Notes under the pieces: generated by a model | Databases searched by the model: none | What the model saw: the letters and a program-made list of their open reading frames with translations, nothing else | Told to the model about the DNA's origin: nothing | Position numbers and translations under genes: made by a program | DNA from: Microbacterium caowuchunii | GTDB taxonomy: Bacteria; Actinomycetota; Actinomycetes; Actinomycetales; Microbacteriaceae | Direction of reading: 5' to 3' | DNA length: 64,000 bases | Assembly (NCBI RefSeq): GCF_008727755.1 | Contig: NZ_CP044231.1 | Coordinates: 496,001-560,000 of the forward strand | Part shown: positions 35,818 to 44,097 of the stretch, piece by piece | Layout of the letters: the number at the start of each line of letters is the position of its first letter | Position numbering within the stretch: position 1 is the first letter of the stretch

Positions 35818-36705
35818 ATGTCTTGGGGTTTGATCGCTGAGATGGGCTTCATCACCATCCAGACGACGAGGCTCGATGAACAGATCGCGGCCACGAAGAC
35901 CCTGCTGGGTCTTCGCGAAGTCTCGCGGGTCGGTAACGCGGCGTACTTCGCCGCATCCGACATGCACCACGAGATCGTGTACATCGCGGGGGAGCGCGAC
36001 GGCATCGACCATCTTTCCTTCCGGGCGCGCGATGTCGATGCACTGAATGTGATCCGGCAGCGTGTGAAGGACGCCGGGATGACGATCCTCTCGGACCAGC
36101 CGCTGGGGATCGGCATCGGGGAGGCATTCTCCTTCGTCGGTCCCGAGGGCTACATCTTCGAGATCTACGTGGACATGGTGCGCACCTGGAATCCGGCGCG
36201 GCCCGCTGGGCCGGAGCGCTATGGCCACATCAACATGCACCCGAGCGACGTCGTGCGGATGAAGGACTTCTTCGTCGACATCCTGGAGTTCCGGGTCTCG
36301 GACGTCATCGGCACGGAGTTCGGCTACTTCCTGCGCTGCAACTCCGACCACCACGGCGTCGCGCTGATCAAGGGTCGCGGGTCGTTCCACCACCACGCGT
36401 GGCAGACGCAGTCGATCGCGGACCTCGGCCGTATGGCCGACCGCGTGGACCAGATGGGGCAGAAGCTGCTGTGGGGTCCCGTGCGTCATGGCGCCGGCCA
36501 CAACATCGCCGCGTACTACGAAGAGCCCAGCGGTGCCGTCGTGGAGCTGTATGCCGACATGGAGCAGATCTATGACGACGCCCGCGAACCCAATGTCTGG
36601 CCCGGTGGCGAGGACTTCGGCTGGGTGAACCGGTGGATGGATTACCGTCCGATGGACTTCCGCGACTTCGGGATCTTCCCCGTCGAGCGCCCCGCAGGAC
36701 ACTAG
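35818..36705 (+). CDS. type I extradiol ring-cleavage dioxygenase
   Basis: A 295-aa two-domain vicinal-oxygen-chelate protein. In the C-terminal domain the full set of extradiol residues is present: metal ligands H137 (YGHINMH), H192 region (FHHHAWQ) and E243 (AVVELYAD), with catalytic His in DHHGVAL (178-179), H228 (GAGHNI) and Tyr (AAYYEEPSG). The family opens catechols or aminophenols next to the hydroxyls. No catechol-producing hydroxylase is nearby. AAAGG precedes the ATG. 2,3-Dihydroxybiphenyl- or catechol-type activity is possible; the substrate is not defined by sequence. Confidence 0.88.
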   Translation: MSWGLIAEMGFITIQTTRLDEQIAATKTLLGLREVSRVGNAAYFAASDMHHEIVYIAGERDGIDHLSFRARDVDALNVIRQRVKDAGMTILSDQPLGIGIGEAFSFVGPEGYIFEIYVDMVRTWNPARPAGPERYGHINMHPSDVVRMKDFFVDILEFRVSDVIGTEFGYFLRCNSDHHGVALIKGRGSFHHHAWQTQSIADLGRMADRVDQMGQKLLWGPVRHGAGHNIAAYYEEPSGAVVELYADMEQIYDDAREPNVWPGGEDFGWVNRWMDYRPMDFRDFGIFPVERPAGH

Positions 36706-36724
36706 GCCGAGAGAGAGAGAAGCA

Positions 36725-37573
36725 ATGAAGTACGTTTCGTTCCGTGCGCCCAACAACGGCGACACCTGGGGTGTGCTGGACAACGACCGCGTGTACGACC
36801 TGGGGCCTACCGGCCTCGCGCTCGCGGCTGACATCGTCGACGCGATCGAGAACGGGTCGTTCGGTCGGCGTGACCTGGATCTGACCGCAGCACCGTCCTA
36901 CGACGTCGCGGACATCGAGTACCTTCCGGTGATCCCGGCTCCGGCAAAGATCATCTGCGTGGGCGTGAACTACCGGACGCATCAGGAGGAGACCGGGAAG
37001 CCGGCTCCGAAGGCGCCCACGATCTTCACCCGGTTCGCGGACTCCCAGATGGGGCACCTCGCCCCCGCGGTGTACCCCGCCGAGTCGTCGCAGTTCGACT
37101 ACGAGGGTGAGATGGCTCTGGTCATCGGTAAGCCGGCCTATAAGGTGAGCGCGGATCGGGCGATGGAGTACGTCGCCGGATACGCCGCGTACAACGACTT
37201 CAGCGTGCGCGACTGGCAGCGGGCGAGCACGCAGTGGGTGCCCGGCAAGAACTTTCCCGCCACCGGCGCGTTCGGGCCCTGGCTGATCGAGGCCGGCGCG
37301 CTGGCGCCGCTGGACCAGGTGACCCTGCAGACCCGCGTGAACGGCGAAGTCCGCCAGAACGCGACTCTGGACGATCTGGTCTTCGACATCCCGAGCCTGA
37401 TCGAGTTCGTGTCGACATTCACGCCGCTTGCGGCCGGTGACGTCATCGTCACCGGCACTCCCGGCGGCGTCGGCCTCTTCATGGAGCCCCAGGGGCTGCT
37501 CTCGGTCGGCGACGTCGTCGAGGTGGAGATCACCGGTCTCGGTGTCCTGCGCAACGAGGTCGTCAGCGGCTGA
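36725..37573 (+). CDS. fumarylacetoacetate hydrolase (FAH) family enzyme
   Basis: A 282-aa FAH-fold enzyme. ICVGVNYRTHQEE, the metal-binding E127 and E129 in FDYEGEMALVIGK, and D158 in YNDFSVRDWQ are present, as is VTGTPGGVG near the end. The family includes hydrolases, decarboxylases and hydratases of meta-cleavage products (2-oxo-hepta/penta-dienoates). Placed 19 bases after the extradiol dioxygenase, it is likely to act on the cleaved ring. A strong terminator follows, so this is the last gene of the unit. Confidence 0.9.
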   Translation: MKYVSFRAPNNGDTWGVLDNDRVYDLGPTGLALAADIVDAIENGSFGRRDLDLTAAPSYDVADIEYLPVIPAPAKIICVGVNYRTHQEETGKPAPKAPTIFTRFADSQMGHLAPAVYPAESSQFDYEGEMALVIGKPAYKVSADRAMEYVAGYAAYNDFSVRDWQRASTQWVPGKNFPATGAFGPWLIEAGALAPLDQVTLQTRVNGEVRQNATLDDLVFDIPSLIEFVSTFTPLAAGDVIVTGTPGGVGLFMEPQGLLSVGDVVEVEITGLGVLRNEVVSG

Positions 37574-37587
37574 CACTCGGCCATCGA

Positions 37588-37624
37588 CGGAAGAACCCCG
37601 GTCCTCGTGGCCGGGGTTCTTCCG
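37588..37624 (+). terminator. terminator of the catabolic unit
   Basis: A perfect 14-bp stem (CGGAAGAACCCCGG with CCGGGGTTCTTCCG) with a 9-base loop, 14 bases after the FAH-family gene. Confidence 0.85.
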
Positions 37625-37737
37625 TATCCGGGCAGACCCCCGCGGGAGGCCGTGGCCGTCGCTCAGGCCACGGGTCGCTCCGTGGCGGCCCCCCGACACG
37701 GCAGGATGCAGGCTGCCCGCGTCGGCGTCAGGCGGCG

Positions 37738-37743
37738 TACGGT
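37738..37743 (+). promoter_or_regulatory. -10 element for sdaA
   Basis: TACGGT, then six bases, then the GTG start of the serine dehydratase gene: leaderless spacing. Confidence 0.4.
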
Positions 37744-37749
37744 GTCGGT

Positions 37750-39249
37750 GTGAGCGCATATGTCTCCGCGTTCGAGCTCTTCTCCATCGGAGTAGGACCC
37801 TCGAGCTCCCATACCGTCGGCCCCATGCGGGCGGCCCTCGATTTCGCGATGCGTCTGCGGGAAGCGGTTTCGTTGACGGCCACCCATCGGGTCGCGTGCG
37901 TGCTCTACGGCTCGCTCGGCGCAACCGGTATCGGTCACGGCACGCCGGATGCGGTGGTGGCAGGGCTCCGCGGCGCGGCCCCGGAGACCGTCGACCCGGC
38001 CGAGGTGCGGTACGCCTGGACGGAGTGGCCAGACGGCGGCGAGCTGGCCCTGGCCGGCACGCACCGTATCCGCTTCAGCAAGGACGACATCACCTTCGCA
38101 CCGCGCACCCGATTGCCCGGCCATCCCAACGCGATGACGTTGACGGCTACGGATGCGGCGGGCGCGATCCTCGCCGAGGAGACCTACTACTCCGTCGGGG
38201 GCGGGTTCATCAAGCGGGACGGGGCGCCCGCCGCGGTCGCGACGCACGCGTTCCCGCTCGAGTTCAGCGACGCCGCGGGGCTGCTGGCCCTGTGCGACGA
38301 GCTGGGCATCACGATCGCGGAGGCGGCACGGCGCAACGAGGAGGCGCTGCGCAGCGAGGTCGAGGTGGCGGAGGGACTCGATCGGGTCTGGGATGCCATG
38401 AGCGCCTGCGTCGAGGCGGGACTCGCCGCGGACGGGGAACTCCCCGGGATGTTGCGGGTCAAGCGCCGCGCCGCCGCCATCCGTGTGCAGCTGGAGCAGG
38501 CCGAGCGCGAGAACGGTCGGGAACTCCCGGGCGAGTGGCTGGGCGCGTTCGCGCTGGCCGTCAACGAGGAGAACGCGGCCGGCGGCCGCGTGGTCACGGC
38601 GCCCACCAACGGAGCAGCCGGGATCGTCCCGGCCGTGGCGATGTACTGGTGGCGCTTCCTCGCCGACTCCGGACTCGGCGTCGGCAACGCGGTCACGCCG
38701 CACGGAGAGCTCGTCGGAAGCGCCCTGCTCGGGTTCGGAGCGCACCGGCAGCTCGGCCCCGTGCTCCCCGACGAACTCGATCAGGCCGTCGTCGCCGAGG
38801 CGAACCGCCGCCGCGGGATCCGCCGCTACCTGCTGACCGCCACGGCGCTGGGATCCCTGTTCAAGGCCAACGCGTCCATCTCCGGTGCGGAGGGCGGATG
38901 CCAGGCCGAGGTCGGTTCCGCGTGCGCGATGGCGGCCGGAGGGCTCACCGCCGTGATGGGCGGGACCAACCGTCAGATCGAGAACGCCGCCGAGATCGCC
39001 ATGGAACACCACCTGGGGCTGACCTGCGACCCGGTCGGTGGCCTGGTGCAGATCCCGTGCATCGAGCGCAACGCCATCGCGGCGGCGACGGCGGTCACTG
39101 CTGCACGCCTCGCCCTCCGCGGGGACGGCTCCCACTACGTGTCGCTCGACACGGTGGTCGAGACGATGCGGCAGACCGGGATCGACATGTCGCACAAGTA
39201 CAAGGAGACCAGCGAGGGCGGACTCGCCGTCAACGTCATCGAGTGCTGA
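37750..39249 (+). CDS. sdaA: L-serine ammonia-lyase (iron-sulfur dependent, single chain)
   Basis: A 499-aa enzyme that deaminates L-serine to pyruvate with a [4Fe-4S] cluster. The N-terminal beta domain (VSAFELFSIGVGPSSSHTVG) and the alpha domain with cluster cysteines (GCQAEVGSAC and CDPVGGLVQIPC) are complete, ending in KYKETSEGGLAVNV. Single-chain forms are usually about 455-460 aa. The excess is an insertion of about 40 residues between MYWWRFLADSG and RRYLLTATALGSLFKAN, which splits a normally continuous part of the alpha domain. No transporter or serine regulator is adjacent. Confidence 0.93.
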   Translation: MSAYVSAFELFSIGVGPSSSHTVGPMRAALDFAMRLREAVSLTATHRVACVLYGSLGATGIGHGTPDAVVAGLRGAAPETVDPAEVRYAWTEWPDGGELALAGTHRIRFSKDDITFAPRTRLPGHPNAMTLTATDAAGAILAEETYYSVGGGFIKRDGAPAAVATHAFPLEFSDAAGLLALCDELGITIAEAARRNEEALRSEVEVAEGLDRVWDAMSACVEAGLAADGELPGMLRVKRRAAAIRVQLEQAERENGRELPGEWLGAFALAVNEENAAGGRVVTAPTNGAAGIVPAVAMYWWRFLADSGLGVGNAVTPHGELVGSALLGFGAHRQLGPVLPDELDQAVVAEANRRRGIRRYLLTATALGSLFKANASISGAEGGCQAEVGSACAMAAGGLTAVMGGTNRQIENAAEIAMEHHLGLTCDPVGGLVQIPCIERNAIAAATAVTAARLALRGDGSHYVSLDTVVETMRQTGIDMSHKYKETSEGGLAVNVIEC

Positions 39250-39385
39250 ATCGGCACCGGGCCGGCCGTGTGGCAGCGGCGGTCGCGGGCCCCATAGGAT
39301 CGACTGACCCCGACCCGAGGGACCGTCAGCGAGGATGCCGATGACCGCCCGTTCCGCCGCGCCCGCCCCGTGGCCAGGAGGATCC

Positions 39386-40384
39386 GTGACCGAACCCGAG
39401 CTGACAGTCCCCGTCGCGCTCACCGCGCCCACCGGCCGCCTGAACCGTGCCGCCGTCGGCTGGGCCCGGCAGCCGATCGTCGACACGACGGGCATCCCCG
39501 GGCGGCCGTGGGGGCGCAACAAGCGCTGGGAGTACTGGAACGTCGTCACGCCCACGCATATCCTCGCCCTGACCGTGTCGTCCATCGACTACGCGGCCGT
39601 GCACGAGGTGTGGGTGTTCGACCGGCGGACCGAGCGGGTGTGGCAGCAGGGCGCGACCGTGCTGCCGGCCCGCGGTGTCGAGCTGCCCGGCTCCCTCGGC
39701 GACGGGCCCGCACGGGCGCGCGCCAAGGGGCTGGCGATCGACATCGAGGAGGTCCCCGGGGGGACGCGCCTGCGCGCCCGCATCGCGGATGCCGAGTTCG
39801 ACGTGATCGCGGCGCTCCCGCCGGGGCACGAGCGTCTCGCCGTCGTCGTCCCCTGGAGCGACACCCGCTTCCAGTACACCGTCAAGGACGTCGCCCGTCC
39901 CGCCCACGGCACGGTCACGACAGCGGGCCGGACCCACGAGGTCCCCGCCGGCGAGTCGTGGGCGGTGCTCGATCATGGGCGGGGGCGCTGGCCGTACGAC
40001 ATCGGATGGAACTGGGGAGCGGGCTCGGGGGTCTCCCACGGGCGGGTCATCGGCATCCAGGTCGGCGGGGAATGGACGGCCGGGACCGGGGTCTCGGAGA
40101 ACGCGTTCTTCGTCGACGGGCGCCTGCACAAGATCCACGGCGAGGTGGTGTGGGAGTACGACATCGCGCGCTGGCGCGAACCCTGGCGGGTGCACGGCGG
40201 CGGGCTCGATGCGACGTTCGTCCCGTTCTTCAACAAGGTGACCCGGACGAACCTGGCCGTGCTCTCCAGTGCCACGGACCAGTGCTTCGGTCAGTGGAGC
40301 GGCACCTTCCGCAGCGCGGAGGGCGAGACCGTGCCGTTCGAGGGCGTCGTGGGCTGGGCGGAAGAGGTGCACAACCGCTGGTGA
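39386..40384 (+). CDS. DUF2804 family protein
   Basis: A 332-aa cytoplasmic protein matching DUF2804: GRLNRAAVGWARQPI, WGRNKRWEYWNVVTP, and the Trp-rich stretch YDIGWNWGAGSG followed by an extended beta-rich body (AVHEVWVFDRRTERVWQQG). The function is unknown. The GTG at 39386 was chosen because AGGAGG lies 4 bases before it; upstream ATGs at 39335 and 39341 would add up to 17 residues. It is followed by a convergent MarR gene. Confidence 0.78.
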   Translation: MTEPELTVPVALTAPTGRLNRAAVGWARQPIVDTTGIPGRPWGRNKRWEYWNVVTPTHILALTVSSIDYAAVHEVWVFDRRTERVWQQGATVLPARGVELPGSLGDGPARARAKGLAIDIEEVPGGTRLRARIADAEFDVIAALPPGHERLAVVVPWSDTRFQYTVKDVARPAHGTVTTAGRTHEVPAGESWAVLDHGRGRWPYDIGWNWGAGSGVSHGRVIGIQVGGEWTAGTGVSENAFFVDGRLHKIHGEVVWEYDIARWREPWRVHGGGLDATFVPFFNKVTRTNLAVLSSATDQCFGQWSGTFRSAEGETVPFEGVVGWAEEVHNRW

Positions 40385-40403
40385 GCCCGAGAGGCCGAGC
40401 CGG

Positions 40404-40841
40404 TCAGTCCTCCTGCGTGGGCCGGAGCTTCGCGGTGAGCCGCAGGAGGGTGCGCAGTTCGGCGTCGTCGAGGGATTTCATGCGTTCGGCGATCGACCGA
40501 CCGTGCACGGCGGCGACGGAGCGGAAGACCCGATTGCCCTCCTCCGTGGCCCGCACGAGGGTGCCGCGTCCGTCCTCGGGGTCGGCGCATTTGGACACCA
40601 GTCCGCGGGTGACCATCCGATCGACCAAGCGGGACACGCTCGGCTGGCTGATGAGCATGTTGCGCGTGATGTCGCGTAGGCGCGCAGTCATGTCGGGCGC
40701 GCGGGAGACCGTCAGCAGGACGTCGTACTCGGCCTGCAGGAGCCCGCTGTCGTCGAAGTCTCGGGAGATGTCCTCGAAGATCTCGTGCTGGGCACGGAAG
40801 AGGCTCTCCCAGGCGTCGATGGCAAGCCGCCGGTCGGTCAT
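40404..40841 (-). CDS. MarR-family transcriptional regulator
   Basis: A 145-aa winged-helix regulator: LLQAEYDVLLTVSRAPDMTA, LRDITRNMLISQPSVSRLVD (recognition helix) and the wing KCADPEDGRGTLVRATEEG. It has no extra domain. The ATG follows TACGCT by six bases. It is divergent from the DUF2207 gene and the two -10 elements are only 15 bases apart, so one promoter probably interferes with the other, and the regulator likely controls both. Confidence 0.87.
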   Translation of the reverse strand: MTDRRLAIDAWESLFRAQHEIFEDISRDFDDSGLLQAEYDVLLTVSRAPDMTARLRDITRNMLISQPSVSRLVDRMVTRGLVSKCADPEDGRGTLVRATEEGNRVFRSVAAVHGRSIAERMKSLDDAELRTLLRLTAKLRPTQED

Positions 40842-40847
40842 GTCGAT

Positions 40848-40874
40848 AGCGTAGTGGCCCGCTCCCTCTAGGCT
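40848..40874. promoter_or_regulatory. divergent overlapping leaderless promoters
   Basis: Minus-strand TACGCT (40848-40853) is 6 bases from the MarR ATG; plus-strand TAGGCT (40869-40874) is 6 bases from the DUF2207 ATG. Each -35 region must overlap the other -10 or its initiation site. Confidence 0.5.
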
Positions 40875-40880
40875 GTGGGC

Positions 40881-42674
40881 ATGAGCTGGGGATGGATGCG
40901 GCGTTCTCCGACCGGGCCGATTCTGGGCGTCGCGTTCGCCGCGATCCTGATGCTGCTGCTGGCCCTGCCCGGTCCGTCCGTGGCCCGGGCGGCCGCGGAC
41001 GAGTTCACGATCGAATCCCTCGACGTGGATTACACGCTCAGTCGTGCAGAGGACGGCACCAGCCGGTTGCGGGTCGTGGAGACGTTCACCGTGGACTTCC
41101 CGACGTCCGACGAGAACCACGGGATGCGCCGGACGATCCCCGACGTGTACAACGGTCAGCCCCTGCATCCGGAGCTCGTCTCCATCACCGATGGGGAGGG
41201 TCGGGCCCGTCCGGCCGAGACCGACTCGGAGGACGAGGCGTTCTCCATGACCTCGCGGGTGAGCGGGTTCGTGCACGGGCGGGAGGTGTACGTCTTCACG
41301 TACGAGCTCGAGAACGTCACGTGGACGTTCGAGGACACCGGCGACGAGTTCTACTGGGACGTGAACGGCGTCGATTGGCCGGAATCGTTCCCCGAGATCA
41401 CGGCGACGGTGCACGTCGACGAGTCGCTGGCCGGCGCGCTGACCGGTGACGCGGCGTGCTACGTGGGCGCGTACGGCGAGAGCACCCCGTGCGACATCTC
41501 CGCGGAGGGGGACACCTTCACCGCGAACGCCCAGGACGTCCGTCCGCACGAGACCGTCTCGGTGGCGATCGGCTTCGCTCCCGGCACCTTCGTCCTGTAC
41601 GACACGGGATACTTCGCGTCGGTCTGGGGGTGGCTGCAGGCGGTGTCCGTCCTCGTCGCCCTGGGCGCGCTGGCGTGGGCCGTCGTCCTGCGCGCGGGCG
41701 TTCTGCGCAATGCCCCCGGCCGGTCCGTGATCATCGCCGAGTACACGCCGCCGACCGGCATCGACGCTCTCACGAGTGCGGTGCTGCTCGGCAAGTCGGG
41801 CAAGGCGATCGCGGCGGAGGTGCTGGAGCAGGCCGTGGTCGGCAGCATCCGCATCGAAGAGGGGGAGCCGGGGTTCTTCGGCGGCACCAAGCTCCGAGCC
41901 GTCCTGGTGGATCGGTCCCGGGCGGACCTGGACGGGCGCAAGCTGCTCGACGCGCTGTTCGATGAAGACGCCCAGCCGGGCGCCGTCTATGTCTTCGAGT
42001 CATCGAACGACAAGCTGGCGTCCGCGTCGCAGAAGATCATCGCGTGGGCGGGCAAGGAGCTCCGTCGCCGCGGCGTCTACCGGGCGGTCCCGAAGGGGAC
42101 GCGGACGTGGCCGCTGGTCGCGCTCGGGGCCGGGGTCGCGGGAACCGCGGTCTTCGGGTTCACCGCGATCTCGGAGTACGTGGGGGAGGCGGTCCCGATC
42201 CTGCTCATCCTGGTGGTCGGTGTCGCGGCCGTCGCTGCGGCGCTCCTCCTCGCGCACCGTCCGTTGAGCGCGGCGGGCGCGGAGATGCGCGATCATCTGG
42301 CCGGGCTGAAGGAGTTCATCGCCTGGGCGGAGGCGGACCGCATCCGGATGCTGCAGTCCCCCCGCGGAGCCGAGCGGGTGGCCGTCGACACGAACGACCC
42401 GACGCAGATGCTCGCGATCTACGAACCCCTGCTTCCCTATGCCGTGGTGTTCGGCCAGGAGAAGGCGTGGGCGGAGCGACTGGCGACGTTCTACGACGAC
42501 GGGCGCACGCCCGGCTGGTACGTGGGGACGGCCATGTTCAACGCGGCGGCATTCTCCTCCAGCATCGGCAAGCTCTCCGCCGAGGCCAGTTCCTCGTCGA
42601 GCTCGTCGGGCGGGTCCAAGGGCGGCGGGTACGCGGGCGGCGGTGGCGGCGGTGGGGGCGGCGGAGCGGTCTGA
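40881..42674 (+). CDS. DUF2207 membrane protein with Gly-rich tail
   Basis: A 597-aa protein. A signal-like N-terminus (ILGVAFAAILMLLLALPG) leads to an extracytoplasmic domain (ESLDVDYTLSRAEDG, TVDFPTSDENHGMRR) followed by a membrane helix near residues 245-270. A cytoplasmic region, further helices near 410-455, and a C-terminal tail rich in Ser and Gly (SSSSSSGGSKGGG, then Gly repeats) complete it. The DUF2207 family is widespread and of unknown role. The ATG at 40881 follows TAGGCT by six bases. Confidence 0.82.
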   Translation: MSWGWMRRSPTGPILGVAFAAILMLLLALPGPSVARAAADEFTIESLDVDYTLSRAEDGTSRLRVVETFTVDFPTSDENHGMRRTIPDVYNGQPLHPELVSITDGEGRARPAETDSEDEAFSMTSRVSGFVHGREVYVFTYELENVTWTFEDTGDEFYWDVNGVDWPESFPEITATVHVDESLAGALTGDAACYVGAYGESTPCDISAEGDTFTANAQDVRPHETVSVAIGFAPGTFVLYDTGYFASVWGWLQAVSVLVALGALAWAVVLRAGVLRNAPGRSVIIAEYTPPTGIDALTSAVLLGKSGKAIAAEVLEQAVVGSIRIEEGEPGFFGGTKLRAVLVDRSRADLDGRKLLDALFDEDAQPGAVYVFESSNDKLASASQKIIAWAGKELRRRGVYRAVPKGTRTWPLVALGAGVAGTAVFGFTAISEYVGEAVPILLILVVGVAAVAAALLLAHRPLSAAGAEMRDHLAGLKEFIAWAEADRIRMLQSPRGAERVAVDTNDPTQMLAIYEPLLPYAVVFGQEKAWAERLATFYDDGRTPGWYVGTAMFNAAAFSSSIGKLSAEASSSSSSSGGSKGGGYAGGGGGGGGGGAV

Positions 42675-42691
42675 GCCCATCGGAGCGCGGG

Positions 42692-42697
42692 TAGAGT
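42692..42697 (+). promoter_or_regulatory. -10 element for leader ORF and MFS gene
   Basis: TAGAGT, 7 bases before the ATG of the 18-codon leader ORF. Confidence 0.4.
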
Positions 42698-42704
42698 CGG
42701 TGCG

Positions 42705-42761
42705 ATGAACCTCGTGCCTGCGCTCCGCCTACGCGGGGACGCGGCCGGGAGCACAGGGTGA
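42705..42761 (+). CDS. 18-codon leader ORF overlapping the MFS start
   Basis: MNLVPALRLRGDAAGSTG-stop. It begins 7 bases after TAGAGT, and its stop overlaps the MFS start codon (GTGA) in another frame, which would couple translation of the two. The composition shows no obvious sensor codon run. It could also be an unused ATG if the message starts further downstream, since GGGAG provides a ribosome-binding site for the MFS GTG. Confidence 0.4.
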   Translation: MNLVPALRLRGDAAGSTG

Positions 42762-44041
42762 CGGACTTCGGGGCGGCGACCGGAACGGTTTCGACGGTCG
42801 CGCCGCAGCGGGTGCGCGGGGCATTGCCCTGGATCGTCTGGGTGCTGGGCACGCTGACCTATCTCGTCGCGATCGTCGGGCGGAGTTCCCTCGCCGGGCT
42901 CGGCACCGACGTCGCCGTCCGCTTCGATGCGGGGTCGGCGACCCTCGCCCTGTTCGCGACGCTGCAGTTGGCGGTGTACGGGGCTCTCCAGGTTCCCGCG
43001 GGGCTTCTGCTCGACCGGTTCGGGGCGCGGATCGTGGTGACGGCGGGCATGCTGATCATGGCGGGCGGTTCGGTGTGGCTCGCGTTCGCGGGGGACGCCA
43101 CCACCGCGATCGCCGCGCGGGTGCTGACCGGGGCCGGGGACGCGCTGATCTTCCCCAGCATCCTGCGGCTGCTCGCCCTCTGGTTCCCGGCCCGGCGGGT
43201 GCCCTTCCTGCAGCAGATCACGGCGCAGATCGGGCAGCTCGGTCAGGTGCTGAGCGTCGTGGTCCTGACGCTCCTGGTGCACGTCGCGTCGTGGGAGTTC
43301 GCCTTCGGCGTCCTGGCGGCGACGTTCGTCGTGTTCGCGCTGCTGGACGCCGCCCTCATCCGGGAGCGCGATCGCCGTCCCGCGCGTTCGGCGGGCAGCC
43401 CGTCGCAGTTCGCGCTGTTGCGGGACGCGGTGCGGGAGCCGGGGACCCGGCTGGCGTTCTGGATCCATTTCGTGACGCCGTTCGCGGGGACGGCGTTCTC
43501 GCTGTTGTGGGGGATCCCCTTCCTCACCGCGGGCGAGGGGCTCTCCCGCGAGACCGCGAGCGTGGTCTTCGTCGTGTTCGTCCTCGGTGGTGTGGTGTTC
43601 GCTCCGCTGATGGGCCTGATCTCCGGTGCGCATCCTGGTGGGCGGGCGACGATCGCGGTGGTGTCGGTCCTGCTGCAAGCCGCTGCCCTCGGGGCCGTTC
43701 TGCTCATCCCCGGACCGGCGCCGTTGTGGCTGCTCGTGGTGTGGGTGCTGATGATCTCCAGCGGGGCGGCCGCGTCCATGCTGGCGTTCGACGTGGCCCG
43801 CCGGGACAATCCGCTCTCGCGGCTGTCGACGGCGACAGGCGTGGTCAACATGGGCGGGTTCATCGCGGCGCTCGTGGCCGTGTACCTCATCGGGTTGGTG
43901 CTGGATCTCCAGGGCGCGGACCCCGCCGCCTACACCCGCGTGGAACTGCGCTGGGCCATGGCCTCGGTGTGCGTGCTGTGGCTCGTCGGCCTGGTCGGGA
44001 TCGCCGTCGAATCCCGTCGCCGCCGTCGCGCGCACCCGTGA
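42758..44041 (+). CDS. MFS transporter
   Basis: A 427-aa major facilitator with 12 predicted helices. The loop motif LLLDRFGARIVV (G-x-L-a-D-r-x-G-x-k variant) lies between helices 2 and 3, and PSILRLLALWFPARRVP fits the helix 4-5 loop. The central loop and helix 7 follow. No close substrate signature is recognised; such proteins resemble drug or small-molecule exporters (NarK/ACS-like start). The GTG start has GGGAG 6-7 bases upstream and is coupled to the leader ORF. Confidence 0.82.
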   Translation: MTDFGAATGTVSTVAPQRVRGALPWIVWVLGTLTYLVAIVGRSSLAGLGTDVAVRFDAGSATLALFATLQLAVYGALQVPAGLLLDRFGARIVVTAGMLIMAGGSVWLAFAGDATTAIAARVLTGAGDALIFPSILRLLALWFPARRVPFLQQITAQIGQLGQVLSVVVLTLLVHVASWEFAFGVLAATFVVFALLDAALIRERDRRPARSAGSPSQFALLRDAVREPGTRLAFWIHFVTPFAGTAFSLLWGIPFLTAGEGLSRETASVVFVVFVLGGVVFAPLMGLISGAHPGGRATIAVVSVLLQAAALGAVLLIPGPAPLWLLVVWVLMISSGAAASMLAFDVARRDNPLSRLSTATGVVNMGGFIAALVAVYLIGLVLDLQGADPAAYTRVELRWAMASVCVLWLVGLVGIAVESRRRRRAHP

Positions 44042-44095
44042 TGGACGCAGGCGCACACCCATGGCGGACGCAGACGCACACCATGGTGGATGCGG
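44041..44095 (+). repeat. short tandem repeat after the MFS gene
   Basis: Two and a half imperfect copies of an approximately 21-base unit (ATGGACGCAGGCGCACACCC, then ATGGCGGACGCAGACGCACACC, then ATGGTGGATGCGG). Confidence 0.6.
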
Positions 44096-44097
44096 AG

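Noticed and set aside
37663..39585. Minus-strand 640-codon ORF opposite sdaA
   Set aside because: Antisense shadow; sdaA has all catalytic motifs on the + strand.
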